Assembly: GCA_947576945.1 (NCBI GenBank)
Contig: CANPTH010000018.1
Coordinates: 1-61,441, forward strand
Direction of reading: 5' to 3'
DNA from: an uncultured Lachnospiraceae bacterium
GTDB lineage: Bacteria; Bacillota; Clostridia; Lachnospirales; Lachnospiraceae
Length of the DNA: 61,441 nt
Shown: piece after piece, positions 25,035-34,985 of the stretch
Layout: every line of letters begins with the position of its first letter
How positions within the stretch are numbered: the stretch's first letter is position 1
Position numbers and translations under genes: made by a program
The notes under the pieces: model-generated
What the model saw: only the letters and a program-made list of their open reading frames with translations
Databases searched by the model: none
Told to the model about the DNA's origin: nothing

Positions 25035-27575
25035 CTATTTCTGTGTTTTACGTGTTGTCCGGCCTGAACCTGTACTCTTCTTTTCCGGCGCCGTCTTCCT
25101 GGCAGTGGTTTCCTGCAGTTTCTGTTCCTTCTCCTGCGTCTCCAGAATCTTCTGCAGTTTCACCTCGGCGTCTTTCGCCTTCTTTAACATCTCTTCCGCC
25201 TCTTTGGCTCTCAGCCGGGCTTCTTCAGCCGCCAGCTTCGCCATTCTTTTGGCTTCAGCCGCTTTGGCAGCGATAGCCTCCGCCTCTTCTTTGGCGATCC
25301 TTCTCTCTTCCGCTTCCCTGGCCCTGCGGCGTTCTTCTTCGCGTTCCTGCTCGATCTGTGCCTTCTCTTCCCTGGTATACGGTGTGTAGGAGAAAATGCT
25401 GACCGACAGCGGTGCGCTCACCATATCAATCGCATACGGTTTACCATCCCACTCTGTTTCCTGTGTATTGCAGATCTCCTTATTAACTGCGCCGCTTCCG
25501 CCATAGATCCTGGCATCCGTGTTCAATATCTCTTTATATTTGCCTTCATAAGGAACACCTACCCGGAATTCCTGCTTCGCATTGGCGAAATTGGCCACAA
25601 TCACCAGCGAATCCTCCGGTTTGCCTGCTTTCCGCAGATAAGATAACATGCAGGCATTCGGAGTAATACAGTTGATCCACTCAAATCCTTCCCAGGAAGT
25701 ATCTTTCTCATGCAGAGCCGGCCTGGAAGCATACAGTTTATTCATATCCGCCACCAGACGATTTAATTTTGCATGTTCTTCGTACTGCAGCAGATCCCAC
25801 TCAACTTCTCTTGACTCGTTAAACTCCTTATACTCGCCGATATCCTGTCCCATAAAAAACAGTTTCTTGCCGGGATGAGTCATATAATAGGCATACGTCA
25901 GACGCATATTGGCAAACTGTTCAGAGCGTTCACCCGGCATCTTACCGATCAAGGTTGCCTTGCCATGTACCACCTCATCATGGGAGAACACCAGCATGAA
26001 TTTCTCACTGTAGGCATAGATCATGCTGAAAGTCAGTTCATTATGACGCCCGGAGCGGAAATACGGATCGGTCTTGATGTAATCCAGATAGTCATTCATA
26101 AATCCCATATTCCACTTCAGATCAAATCCCAGACCGTCCTCGTCAAGACTGCCCGTAATCTTCGGCCATGCCGTAGACTCTTCCGCGATCATAAGAACAC
26201 CCTGGCTGCGTTTCTTCATAATCGAATTAAGATGCTTCAGAAACTCGACCGCTTCCAGATTCTCGTTACCGCCGTACATATTGGCCACCCATTCGCCGTC
26301 ATTCTTACCGTAATCAAGATACAGCATGGACGCAACGGCATCGATCCGGATACCGTCTGCATGATACTGTTCCACCCAGTACAGCGCATTGGCAATCAGA
26401 TAGTTTCGCACTTCCGGTCTGCCGTAATTATAGATCAGCGTACCCCAGTGCGGATGACTTCCCTGCCGGGGATCCTGATGCTCGTACAGGCATGTCCCGT
26501 CAAAATTGGAAAGTCCGTATGTGTCTCTTGGAAAATGCGCCGGCACCCAGTCCAGGATCACACCGATACCTGCCTTATGCATTTCATTCATAAAGAACAT
26601 AAAATCTTCCGCGTTGCCGTAACGCGATGTGGGGGCATAATAGCCGATCACCTGATATCCCCAGGAAGCATCCAGCGGATGCTCCATGACAGGCATCAGC
26701 TCAATATGAGTATAGCCCATCTTCTTTACATACTCAATAATCTTCGGTGCGAGTTCCCGATAATTATAATATTCTCTTCCGTCATCCGGTTTTGCAAAAG
26801 ATGCCAGGTAGACCTCATATACATTGATCGGCTTATCCTCTGACTGTATTCCGGCACGGTTTTTCATCCACTTATCGTCTTCCCATTTAAAACCGTTGAT
26901 CTCTCTGACAATCGAAGCGCTGTCAGGACGCAGCTGCTGTTCAAATGCATAGGGGTCTGCCTTCAGGAAGGTAAGCCCGCCTTTTGCTTTGATCTCAAAT
27001 TTGTAACACGCCCCCTGCTCTACACCCGGAATAAACAGTTCAAAAATACCGGAATCCCAGAGGCGCCGCATCTGGTGCGCCCGGCCGTCCCACCTGTTGA
27101 AATCTCCAACTACGCTGGCACGCAGGGCATTCGGCGCCCACACGGCAAACTGTACGCCCTCCACCCCATCGATCTTTACGGGATGCGCACCCAGTTTCTC
27201 GTAAATCATGTAATGAATCCCGGCATTGAATTTCTCGGTGTCCTCCTGCGTAATCTGCGGCGCATAATTGTAGGCATCCCGCACCTTTTTCAAAGATCCG
27301 TCTTCGTACTCGACAACATATTCATATTCCGGAATCTTCTTCCCGGGAATCAGAACCGCAAAGAAGCCTTCTTCGTCAACCAGATCCATCTGATAACTTT
27401 TGTCACCTTCCGGAAGCTGCAGCCGTACACTCTTCGCTCCCGGTTGAAATGTCTGTACCAGTATGGAACTCCCTGCCGCATGCGCACCCAGGATCGCATG
27501 CGGATCATCCGATTCGGAATAAACGATTTCCTCGATCTGTGGCCAGTTCATCAATTTATACAGTTTTTTGTTCAT
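25035..27575 (-). CDS. glgB: 1,4-alpha-glucan branching enzyme GlgB with C-terminal helical extension
   Basis: GlgB introduces alpha-1,6 branches into glycogen. The 846-residue protein has N-terminal CBM48-type beta domains (about residues 15-230), a GH13 barrel with nucleophile D412 (DGIRIDAV), acid/base E465 (LMIAEE) and transition-state D533 (SHDEVVHG), and a C-terminal beta domain ending near residue 733. A charged, Ala/Glu/Lys/Arg-rich helical tail of about 110 residues follows and is not part of the usual enzyme. The ATG overlaps the DUF1015 stop (ATGA), with GGAGGGG upstream, so the two are coupled. No other glycogen gene is in the window. Confidence 0.95.
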   Translation of the reverse strand: MNKKLYKLMNWPQIEEIVYSESDDPHAILGAHAAGSSILVQTFQPGAKSVRLQLPEGDKSYQMDLVDEEGFFAVLIPGKKIPEYEYVVEYEDGSLKKVRDAYNYAPQITQEDTEKFNAGIHYMIYEKLGAHPVKIDGVEGVQFAVWAPNALRASVVGDFNRWDGRAHQMRRLWDSGIFELFIPGVEQGACYKFEIKAKGGLTFLKADPYAFEQQLRPDSASIVREINGFKWEDDKWMKNRAGIQSEDKPINVYEVYLASFAKPDDGREYYNYRELAPKIIEYVKKMGYTHIELMPVMEHPLDASWGYQVIGYYAPTSRYGNAEDFMFFMNEMHKAGIGVILDWVPAHFPRDTYGLSNFDGTCLYEHQDPRQGSHPHWGTLIYNYGRPEVRNYLIANALYWVEQYHADGIRIDAVASMLYLDYGKNDGEWVANMYGGNENLEAVEFLKHLNSIMKKRSQGVLMIAEESTAWPKITGSLDEDGLGFDLKWNMGFMNDYLDYIKTDPYFRSGRHNELTFSMIYAYSEKFMLVFSHDEVVHGKATLIGKMPGERSEQFANMRLTYAYYMTHPGKKLFFMGQDIGEYKEFNESREVEWDLLQYEEHAKLNRLVADMNKLYASRPALHEKDTSWEGFEWINCITPNACMLSYLRKAGKPEDSLVIVANFANAKQEFRVGVPYEGKYKEILNTDARIYGGSGAVNKEICNTQETEWDGKPYAIDMVSAPLSVSIFSYTPYTREEKAQIEQEREEERRRAREAEERRIAKEEAEAIAAKAAEAKRMAKLAAEEARLRAKEAEEMLKKAKDAEVKLQKILETQEKEQKLQETTARKTAPEKKSTGSGRTTRKTQK

Positions 27576-28831
27576 AGTGCCCCTCCCTGTTCTCCTTCTA
27601 TCTTATGAATCAATATACCGCTCCGTAGCTTTGGTTCAAACCAGGTAGACTTAGGCGGCATTAATCTGCCCGCATCAGCTACCGCAAACAACTCATGTAT
27701 ATCCGTCGGATACATGGCAAAAGCGACAGCCGCATCGACGTGTACCCGTCTGACAAGTTCTTCCAGTCCCCTGATACCGCCCACAAAATCAATCCGGTCA
27801 TCTATCCTGGGATCTGAGATGCCAAGCAGCGGCTCCAGAATCTCACGCTGCAGAATCGCCACGTCCAGATCATCTACCGGATCACCGGTATAACAATCCT
27901 CTCTGACCGTCAGGCAGTACCACGTATCTTTCAGATACATACCGATCTGGCCTTTGCATGCCGGGCGAAAGGGCTCTGATCCCATGACTGTGACAGTACA
28001 GATACCACTGACCGCCTCGATAAATCCCGCTTCTGAATACCCGTTTAAATCTCTGACCACTCTGTTATAGTCCATGATCATCAACTGATCATCCGGAAAC
28101 AGCACCGACAGGAAATAGTTATATTCTTCTTTACCGGTACAGACAGGCCTCTTCGCCCTTCTCATCCCGGAAACCCTGACTGCCGAAGCACATCTGTGAT
28201 GCCCGTCCGCAATATAGATCGCATCCACCTGTGCAAACTCCTGTCGAATAAGTTTTATCTGCTCTGTTCCATCCATAATCCAGAGCCTGTGTATAACCCC
28301 ATCCTCTGCCGTAAAATCATATGCCGGGCTTGTCTGCATGACTTCCCGTACCGCTTGCTCTATCCGTTCCCGCCTTCGATAAGCCAGCAGGATCGGACCT
28401 GTCTGCGCATCACAGTGGTCTATATGCCTGATTCGGTCGGTTTCCTTCTCCGTTCTGGTATTTTCATGCTTCTTTACCACCTGCCGCTCATAATCATCCA
28501 CCGATACGCATGCGCCTATTCCCACCTGTGAACGTCCATTCATGACCAGCTCATAGATATAATAAGCTTCCGTCTCCTCCTGGAGCAATAAGCCTGTGTT
28601 CTGCATCTCCTGCAGCATGGAAGCTGCTTTTTCGTAGACCTCATATGCATACATATCATGAGCTTCCGGAAACTGTGTCTCCGGCCTGTCTATTCTCAGG
28701 AAGCTGTAGACATCTCCATGCACTTTCTCATATGCTTCCTTTCTGCTGTACACATCATACGGCAGCGCCGCGATCCGGTCCACCATATCGGCTCTGGGCC
28801 TGACCGCCCGAAAAGGTTTAATATCTGCCAT
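27572..28831 (-). CDS. DUF1015 family protein
   Basis: A 419-residue DUF1015 protein, recognised by KPFRAVRPR, AALPYDVYSRKEA and the central ADGHHR segment. The family has no assigned biochemical function; in Clostridia it is often beside serA and serC, which lie just downstream of the neighbouring small gene here. It starts at ATG 28831 after AGGAGG and its stop overlaps the glgB start, so the two are co-translated. A TTGTAC/TG-A-TAAAAT promoter-like pair lies about 60 bases upstream on the minus strand. Confidence 0.9.
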   Translation of the reverse strand: MADIKPFRAVRPRADMVDRIAALPYDVYSRKEAYEKVHGDVYSFLRIDRPETQFPEAHDMYAYEVYEKAASMLQEMQNTGLLLQEETEAYYIYELVMNGRSQVGIGACVSVDDYERQVVKKHENTRTEKETDRIRHIDHCDAQTGPILLAYRRRERIEQAVREVMQTSPAYDFTAEDGVIHRLWIMDGTEQIKLIRQEFAQVDAIYIADGHHRCASAVRVSGMRRAKRPVCTGKEEYNYFLSVLFPDDQLMIMDYNRVVRDLNGYSEAGFIEAVSGICTVTVMGSEPFRPACKGQIGMYLKDTWYCLTVREDCYTGDPVDDLDVAILQREILEPLLGISDPRIDDRIDFVGGIRGLEELVRRVHVDAAVAFAMYPTDIHELFAVADAGRLMPPKSTWFEPKLRSGILIHKIEGEQGGAL

Positions 28832-28952
28832 CTTGCCTCCTGACTGAACAGTAACACCTATATATCTTTTTTATTTTATCAAATTAGGCTATGCAGTACA
28901 AGCGCGAAGTGTTAAAATTATCCTATCAGAAACAGGAAAGGGTGACGCATAA

Positions 28953-29237
28953 ATGACATCTGAAAATAAGGAAATTCTGGATCGAATCAATGCCTATGCA
29001 GAAAAAGCGCTGGCAGATATTGATCCACAGAAGACAAGGATCTCTTTTCAACTGGAGGCATTGAAGCCTGTCATGCAGGAAATTGCCGACGAAAGGGGTG
29101 TGTCGGTGGAAGACATTTTCATTCTTTATATGGATCTTGCCAGCGAGGCCTCTGTGGAAGCCGAGAATCAGCTTCAGGCAACTTTGGAGGAGGACGGAAG
29201 CGCTGATTTCTCTCAGATCGCCAATCGTCTCAATTGA
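28953..29237 (+). CDS. Conserved hypothetical protein, acidic and helical
   Basis: A 94-residue, acidic, mostly helical protein on the plus strand, divergent from DUF1015. It begins MTSENKEILDRINAYAEKAL and contains KPVMQEIADERGVSVEDIF, which suggests a small helix-turn-helix-like or all-helical fold, but I do not recognise the family. A GGAAAGGG precedes the ATG by about 10 bases and a long hairpin follows (29251-29297). Likely a real monocistronic gene. Confidence 0.78.
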   Translation: MTSENKEILDRINAYAEKALADIDPQKTRISFQLEALKPVMQEIADERGVSVEDIFILYMDLASEASVEAENQLQATLEEDGSADFSQIANRLN

Positions 29238-29250
29238 CTATATCAGTCAA

Positions 29251-29297
29251 ATAACCCCGGTATGATTGACCTGTATGGACCATCATACCGGGGTTAT
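29251..29297. terminator. Bidirectional terminator between the small plus-strand gene and serA
   Basis: ATAACCCCGGTATGAT at 29251-29266 pairs exactly with ATCATACCGGGGTTAT at 29282-29297. Short T tracts flank it in both directions and it lies between convergent genes. Confidence 0.85.
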
Positions 29298-29369
29298 CTT
29301 CTGCTGTACGATCAATGTCCCTGTGCGGATACAAATTGTAATCCGACACATAACATAAGTCCGGCAGTG

Positions 29370-30533
29370 TTATTTTACAACTCTCACTCTGAATACACCG
29401 TCTATGGACTGCAGCTTTTCAATAATCTGTGTGGACGCCGGCGTCTCAATATCAAGCATCGTATATGCGACCTCTCCTTTGGATTTGTTCGTCATATCAG
29501 AGATATTAATGCCGATATCACCAAAACAAGCCGTAAATTTGGTGATCATATTAGCCTTGTTCTCATGGAAGATGGCCACACGTCCCGCCTGTGCACAGAT
29601 ACCCATATCACACTTCGGATAATTAACGCTGTTAATGATATTCCCGTTTTCCAGGTAATTCTTCAATTCTTTTACCGCCATCACCGCACAGTTATCTTCC
29701 GATTCCTCTGTAGAAGCGCCCAGATGCGGGATCACAATGCAGCCATCCTGCCCGGCAGTAACCGGATTGGGAAAATCAGATACATATTTGCGAATCTTAC
29801 CAGCCTGAATACCCGCAAGCACCGCCTGCTCATCCACCAGGAGATCTCTTGCGAAATTAAGCAGGATCACGCCGTCCTTCATTTTATCGATAGCTGCCTG
29901 ACCGATCATCCCTTTCGTAGATTCCAGCAACGGTACATGAATGGTGATATAATCACATTCCTCATAAATCTCCTCCACATTCAGCACATGCTTTACATCA
30001 CGGCTAAGATTCCATGCCGCATCTACGGAGACATAGGGATCATAGCCGTACACTTCCATCCCCATATGCTTTGCCACATTGGCAACTCTGACACCGATTG
30101 CACCGAGACCTACGATTCCCAGCTTCTTACCTTCGAGTTCCGTTCCTGCAAAATTTTTCTTGGCTTTCTCCGCATTCTTCCCGACATTCTCGTCCTTCTG
30201 GTTCTCTTTCACCCACTCAATGCCGCCCACAACATCACGGGAAGCAAGCAGCATACCGGCAATCACCAGTTCCTTGACACCGTTGGCATTGGCCCCTGGC
30301 GTATTGAAGACTACGATTCCCTTCTGCGCACATTTGTCCAGCGGAATGTTATTGACTCCGGCGCCGGCCCTTGCAATGGCAAGAAGATTCTCCGGCAGTT
30401 CCATATCATGCATGGCGGCGCTTCTCACTAAAATACCGTCAGCCTCCTGCACCTGATCTGTCTTCAAATACTGCTCTGTAAATTTCTCCAGCCCCACTTC
30501 TGCAATGGGATTCAAACAATGATATTTAAACAT
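29370..30533 (-). CDS. serA: D-3-phosphoglycerate dehydrogenase
   Basis: SerA oxidises 3-phosphoglycerate to 3-phosphohydroxypyruvate, the first step of serine synthesis. The 387-residue protein has the split catalytic domain, the Rossmann motif GIVGLGAIG (about residues 140-148) with YGYDPYV, and the catalytic HLGAST. A C-terminal ACT domain (IFHENKANMITKFT...) suggests serine feedback. It is the short form without the intervening domain. It follows serC by 36 bases in the same operon, served by a near-consensus promoter upstream of serC. Confidence 0.96.
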   Translation of the reverse strand: MFKYHCLNPIAEVGLEKFTEQYLKTDQVQEADGILVRSAAMHDMELPENLLAIARAGAGVNNIPLDKCAQKGIVVFNTPGANANGVKELVIAGMLLASRDVVGGIEWVKENQKDENVGKNAEKAKKNFAGTELEGKKLGIVGLGAIGVRVANVAKHMGMEVYGYDPYVSVDAAWNLSRDVKHVLNVEEIYEECDYITIHVPLLESTKGMIGQAAIDKMKDGVILLNFARDLLVDEQAVLAGIQAGKIRKYVSDFPNPVTAGQDGCIVIPHLGASTEESEDNCAVMAVKELKNYLENGNIINSVNYPKCDMGICAQAGRVAIFHENKANMITKFTACFGDIGINISDMTNKSKGEVAYTMLDIETPASTQIIEKLQSIDGVFRVRVVK

Positions 30534-30569
30534 TCATCCATCCTCTTTTCCTTCATGCTCTTTTGTCCG

Positions 30570-31649
30570 TCAGGCTTCTTTTTCAAAGGCCCTCATAAAC
30601 TCCACAAGCTTCTCCACACCTTCGAGCGGCATCGCATTATAGATGCTTGCCCGCATGCCGCCTACGCTTCGATGCCCCTTTAAGTTCACAAATCCGGCGG
30701 CTGACGCCTCTTTGATAAATTTCGCATCCAGTTCATCGCTGCCTGTCACAAAAGGCACATTCATAAGCGACCTGTCTTCCTTTCTTACCGTCCCTTTAAA
30801 CAGACTGCTTTCATCAAGAAAATCATATAATATGGCGGCTTTCCTCTCATTCAGCTCTTTCATGGCTTCCAGGCCTCCATTCTTAAGAAGCCACTTGAAC
30901 ACCTTGCCGCAGATATAGATCCCATAGCAGGGCGGCGTATTGTATAAAGAATCATTATCAGCATGGATCTTATATTTCATCATCGTCGGCGTTCCCGGCA
31001 GCACATCATCCGTGAGAAGATCCTCCCGAATGATCACCACCTGTGTTCCTGCCGGGCCTACGTTCTTCTGTACACCGGCATATACCATACCGTATGCCGA
31101 GATGTCCATCGGTTCCGACAAAAAGCAGGAAGAGACATCGGAAACCAGAATCTTCCCCTTTGTATCAGGCAGTTTATGGAATTTTGTGCCATAGATCGTA
31201 TTGTTCTCACAGATATAGACATAATCCATATCCTCCGTGATCGGAAGATCAGAACAATCCGGAATATAAGAAAAGGTTTTATCCGCCGAAGAAGCAAGTT
31301 CCACTGCCTCCCCATAGATTCTGGCTTCTGCAAACGCTTTCTTCGCCCACTGTCCTGTCAATATGTAACCTGCCTTGCGGTTCTTCATCAGGTTCATCGG
31401 CACAGATGCAAACACCAGACTGGCGCCTCCCTGTAAAAACAATACCTTATAATTCTCCGGAATCGCAAGCAGACTGCGCAGATCCGCCTCCGCCTCTTTG
31501 ATAATCGTGTCGTAGGCTTTGGAGCGGTGGCTCATCTCCATAACTGACATACCGGTTCCCCTGTAGTCTAACATCTCCTCTGCCGCTTCTTTCAGAACCT
31601 CCTCCGGCAGCACTGCAGGTCCTGCTGAAAAATTGTATACTCTGGCCAT
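30570..31649 (-). CDS. serC: Phosphoserine aminotransferase
   Basis: SerC converts 3-phosphohydroxypyruvate to phosphoserine with PLP. The 359-residue protein begins MARVYNFSAGPAVLPEEVL, the family start, and the PLP lysine is K195 in GVQKNVGPAG; GGASLVF and GHRSVGGMRASIYNA are typical. GAGGAGAG lies four bases before ATG 31649; the frame is open further upstream without similarity. First gene of the serC-serA operon. SerB is not in the window. Confidence 0.96.
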   Translation of the reverse strand: MARVYNFSAGPAVLPEEVLKEAAEEMLDYRGTGMSVMEMSHRSKAYDTIIKEAEADLRSLLAIPENYKVLFLQGGASLVFASVPMNLMKNRKAGYILTGQWAKKAFAEARIYGEAVELASSADKTFSYIPDCSDLPITEDMDYVYICENNTIYGTKFHKLPDTKGKILVSDVSSCFLSEPMDISAYGMVYAGVQKNVGPAGTQVVIIREDLLTDDVLPGTPTMMKYKIHADNDSLYNTPPCYGIYICGKVFKWLLKNGGLEAMKELNERKAAILYDFLDESSLFKGTVRKEDRSLMNVPFVTGSDELDAKFIKEASAAGFVNLKGHRSVGGMRASIYNAMPLEGVEKLVEFMRAFEKEA

Positions 31650-31705
31650 TTTCTCTCCTCTCAATTTCCTTGCATCTTTGAAACCCTCTATAAAAACCAA
31701 AACTC

Positions 31706-31734
31706 ATTGTACCTTCTCAAAACGCTTTAGTCAA
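31706..31734 (-). promoter_or_regulatory. Predicted sigma-A promoter of serC-serA
   Basis: On the minus strand TTGACT (31729-31734), a 17-base spacer and TACAAT (31706-31711). The leader is about 50 bases, too short for a complex riboswitch. Confidence 0.85.
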
Positions 31735-31781
31735 TTACCACAGCAAATTTTGTTAAAAATACTGTTTCATAACGGCACACT

Positions 31782-33188
31782 CTAATAGAACATCACTACC
31801 GGTGTACCCACTTCCACACTGTCATAAAGTTCCACCATTACATCCCGAGGCGTATTGATGCATCCATGGGAACCGTTGGTCTGATAGATTGTTCCGCCAT
31901 ACTTGCTTCTCCAGGATGCGTCATGTATCCCGATCCCGCCTTTGACAGGCATCCAGAAATCCACCGGTGAAGCATAGCCCGGCCCCCGCAGCACGCGGTT
32001 TTTCTGTTTCAGATAGACATAATTGACACCGGCAGGCGTTCCCATCCTGCGCGAAGTATTTCCCGTTACAACAGGTGTCTCAAGCTTCAAAATACCGTCT
32101 GCATAGTAGTACATCATCTGTTCGCCCATATCTACTTCCACGTAAGTATCGCCGATATCATCTTTCCCCTGCTTCCACGCTTTCTGCGTATAAGCCGGTT
32201 CATGGATCTCTTTTCTGCCGCTTAAGAATGCATCGGTAAGATAGGTTATCTCCGCTTCTTTATCCAGCTTATTACCGTATATGCCGCCCTCTATCGTGAC
32301 GGTTTCGCCTCTTGTGGCTTCGAACCGCCTGCTCACGCCTACCGTATCATATTCCTCCGCCAGCGTATCGATAAATTCTTCCACCGCGTTCTCCCGCAGC
32401 TTCAGATTCCCCTGCTCATCCAGTGCGAAGCTGCCGTCCTCCTGCAATTCAATCCATTCGCAGACCACCGATGCATCCACCGGAATCTGTTCTTCTCCCA
32501 TCTGATAGATAATGCCGCACTGCTGGAACTTCCTGACCTTCTCCCAAAGCTTTAAGGTATCTTCCATCTGCGCGGACAGTTCAAGATCATGATAGCATCC
32601 TTCCTCTTCTAGAAAAACATCCGTTCTGGACTCTTCCACGGCACGTAAAATCACTGCCTCTGCTTCCGCCAAAGACAAAACATCCGTTCTTTCATTCAGC
32701 AGTTCATAGCCTTGTCTGGTTTTAATAATGGATATCCTTCGTTCATCATCCGTCTGTGCTCCGGCTTCCGACAGGAACGGAATTCTGCTCAAAATATCCT
32801 CCAATGCATGTCTGTCATAAGATACTACCGGCATCAGTTCTGTATTCTCCCCATGAAACAGGCTGTCGATCCATACCCATGCATTCTGCTGCTGCAGGTA
32901 GATCTCCAGCGCTCTTGCGAAATCAAACCGATATCCGATATCCTGAGCGGAAATCTGCCACGAATTGCCGTCTATGTCATGAATGACAATACCACTGTAG
33001 GAAAATCCTTTTGCCAGTTCTTCATTGACATCGTCAATACTTCTTCCCGTGCAATATACGCCATTGATCCACGTACCATATGCAAAGGCATTACGGTAGT
33101 AAATGGCCAGTCCGATATAGGTTCCCATCAGACTGACCATAATGATACCCAAAATAATCAAAAAATGTTTTATGAATCTTTTCCTCAT
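31782..33188 (-). CDS. L,D-transpeptidase (YkuD) with VanW-like peptidoglycan-binding domain
   Basis: A membrane-anchored wall enzyme of 468 residues. Residues about 8-30 are the anchor, about 45-340 contain tandem PG_binding_4-like repeats (INGVYCTGRSIDDV, GNSWQISAQDIGYRF), and the C-terminal YkuD domain carries H422 and the catalytic C443 in SHGCINTP. Such proteins make 3-3 cross-links or attach wall polymers, and are not blocked by most penicillins. It is on the same strand as ilvB (74-base gap) but unrelated in function. Confidence 0.92.
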   Translation of the reverse strand: MRKRFIKHFLIILGIIMVSLMGTYIGLAIYYRNAFAYGTWINGVYCTGRSIDDVNEELAKGFSYSGIVIHDIDGNSWQISAQDIGYRFDFARALEIYLQQQNAWVWIDSLFHGENTELMPVVSYDRHALEDILSRIPFLSEAGAQTDDERRISIIKTRQGYELLNERTDVLSLAEAEAVILRAVEESRTDVFLEEEGCYHDLELSAQMEDTLKLWEKVRKFQQCGIIYQMGEEQIPVDASVVCEWIELQEDGSFALDEQGNLKLRENAVEEFIDTLAEEYDTVGVSRRFEATRGETVTIEGGIYGNKLDKEAEITYLTDAFLSGRKEIHEPAYTQKAWKQGKDDIGDTYVEVDMGEQMMYYYADGILKLETPVVTGNTSRRMGTPAGVNYVYLKQKNRVLRGPGYASPVDFWMPVKGGIGIHDASWRSKYGGTIYQTNGSHGCINTPRDVMVELYDSVEVGTPVVMFY

Positions 33189-33262
33189 AAGACGTTTCCA
33201 GTCACCTTAAATTCAGTTTCTCTTCCGTTCTCTGCGCCGGGACGCACCGAACCTTTCAGCGC

Positions 33263-34945
33263 TCATACAGTCTTCTGTGCCAGATCCAGTGCGTCAAAAG
33301 CTTCCGTGATCGGGGCGCCGGCCGGCACCATCGGAAATACTTTGTCGTCTTCCGGAATCAGACACTCAATCAGCACCGGTCGCTTTAAGGCAACCGCTTT
33401 CTCGATGGCGGCAGCTACTTCCTCTTTCTTCGTCACTCTGATGGCCTCACAGCCCAATCCTTCCGCAACCTTACAGAAATCTACGCTGTCGTTCAATACG
33501 GTCTGGGAATATCTCTGACCATAGAATAGAGTCTGCCACTGTCTGACCATACCCAATACATGATTGTTGATCACGATTTGTATGATCGGAATATTATAAC
33601 GGCTTGCCGTCGCCAGCTCATTCATATTCATCCTGAAGCAGCCATCGCCCGCAATGTTGATGCAGACTTTATCAGGCCGTCCCATCCTGGCGCCAAGACA
33701 GGCTCCCAGCCCGTATCCCATCGTGCCAAGACCACCTGATGTCAAAAGTGTACGCGGCATGGAATATTTATAATACTGTGCCGCCCACATCTGATGCTGT
33801 CCCACATCCGTCGTGATCACCGCGTCTCCGCCGGTAATCCGGTCAACTTCCTCTATAATATACGGACAGGATAATGCCGCAGGATCGTAATTCAACGGAA
33901 ACTTTTCCTGTAGATCGGCAATATGCTGCATCCATGCCGGATGCTCCTGCTGCTCCAGTTCCCTGTTGATCCTGTCAAGAACCTGCTTCAGATCCCCTAC
34001 CAGGGAAACATCCGTCCTGATATTCTTATTGATCTCCGCCGCATCTATGTCGATCTGCAGTACCTTCGCATTCCTGGCAAATTTCTCGGGATTACCCACT
34101 ACACGATCGGAAAACCTTGCACCCAACGCGATCAGAACGTCGCATTCGCTGACGCCGAAATTGGAGATCTTCGTGCCGTGCATTCCGATCATACCGGTAT
34201 AACGAGGATCATGTCCGTCCATTACGCCTTTCCCCATAAGCGTATCGCAGACAGGCGTATCCATAATCCGTGCAAATTCCCTGACTTCCCTGTAAGCGCC
34301 GGAGATGACCGCGCCGCCGCCCACATAGACAAAAGGCTTCTTCGCATTGCGCAGCAGAGCCAGCGCTTCCTGCATCTCTTCCTCGGTATAGCTGGACGGG
34401 CGCTCTGGCGCTTCCGGCTCTTTTCTCTCATATGTACAGCTGTTGGCGGTCACATCTTTTGTGATATCCACCAGCACCGGACCCGGCCGGCCGCTTCCTG
34501 CAATGGCAAACGCCCTGCGAAGCGTATCAGCCAGAATCGTCACGTCCTTTACAATATAATTATGCTTCGTAATGGGCATGGTGACGCCGGCGATATCTAC
34601 CTCCTGAAAGGAATCCTTGCCAAGAGACGGCAGCACCACATTACAGGTAATGGCTACCATCGGCACGGAATCCATATAGGCAGTTGCAATGCCTGTCACC
34701 AGATTCGTGGCGCCAGGGCCGCTTGTCGCCAGACATACGCCCACCTTACCTGTCGCTCTTGCATATCCGTCCGCGGCATGTGCCGCGCCCTGTTCATGAG
34801 ACGTAAGAATATGGTTTATTTCATTACTATGTTTATATAAAGCGTCATATACATTAAGAATCGTTCCGCCAGGATACCCAAATACGGTATCTACTCCCTG
34901 TTCCTTCAAGCATTCTACAACGATTTCTGCTCCCGTCAGTATCAT
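33263..34945 (-). CDS. ilvB: Acetolactate synthase large subunit
   Basis: IlvB condenses two pyruvates (or pyruvate and 2-oxobutyrate) in the first step of branched-chain amino acid synthesis. The 560-residue protein has the TPP-activating glutamate E51 (SHEQGAAHAADGYA), the FAD-binding middle domain, and the TPP motif GDGCF (433) through NN (460-461). Features such as SFQEVDIAG and QWQ place it with the anabolic, FAD-type enzymes. It follows ilvD by 40 bases. The regulatory subunit gene ilvN is not adjacent. Confidence 0.95.
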   Translation of the reverse strand: MILTGAEIVVECLKEQGVDTVFGYPGGTILNVYDALYKHSNEINHILTSHEQGAAHAADGYARATGKVGVCLATSGPGATNLVTGIATAYMDSVPMVAITCNVVLPSLGKDSFQEVDIAGVTMPITKHNYIVKDVTILADTLRRAFAIAGSGRPGPVLVDITKDVTANSCTYERKEPEAPERPSSYTEEEMQEALALLRNAKKPFVYVGGGAVISGAYREVREFARIMDTPVCDTLMGKGVMDGHDPRYTGMIGMHGTKISNFGVSECDVLIALGARFSDRVVGNPEKFARNAKVLQIDIDAAEINKNIRTDVSLVGDLKQVLDRINRELEQQEHPAWMQHIADLQEKFPLNYDPAALSCPYIIEEVDRITGGDAVITTDVGQHQMWAAQYYKYSMPRTLLTSGGLGTMGYGLGACLGARMGRPDKVCINIAGDGCFRMNMNELATASRYNIPIIQIVINNHVLGMVRQWQTLFYGQRYSQTVLNDSVDFCKVAEGLGCEAIRVTKKEEVAAAIEKAVALKRPVLIECLIPEDDKVFPMVPAGAPITEAFDALDLAQKTV

Positions 34946-34985
34946 AATTGTCCTCCTGTCTGTTGTTCCTGTCCCACATAAAGGT

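Noticed and set aside
25875..26843. 322-codon plus-strand frame opposite glgB
   Set aside because: Antisense shadow of the catalytic region of glgB, no SD and no domain.
29262..30431. 389-codon plus-strand frame opposite serA
   Set aside because: Antisense shadow of serA; the translation is Cys/His/Arg-rich without any family pattern.
33923..34840. 305-codon plus-strand frame opposite ilvB
   Set aside because: Antisense shadow; composition typical of reversed codons.
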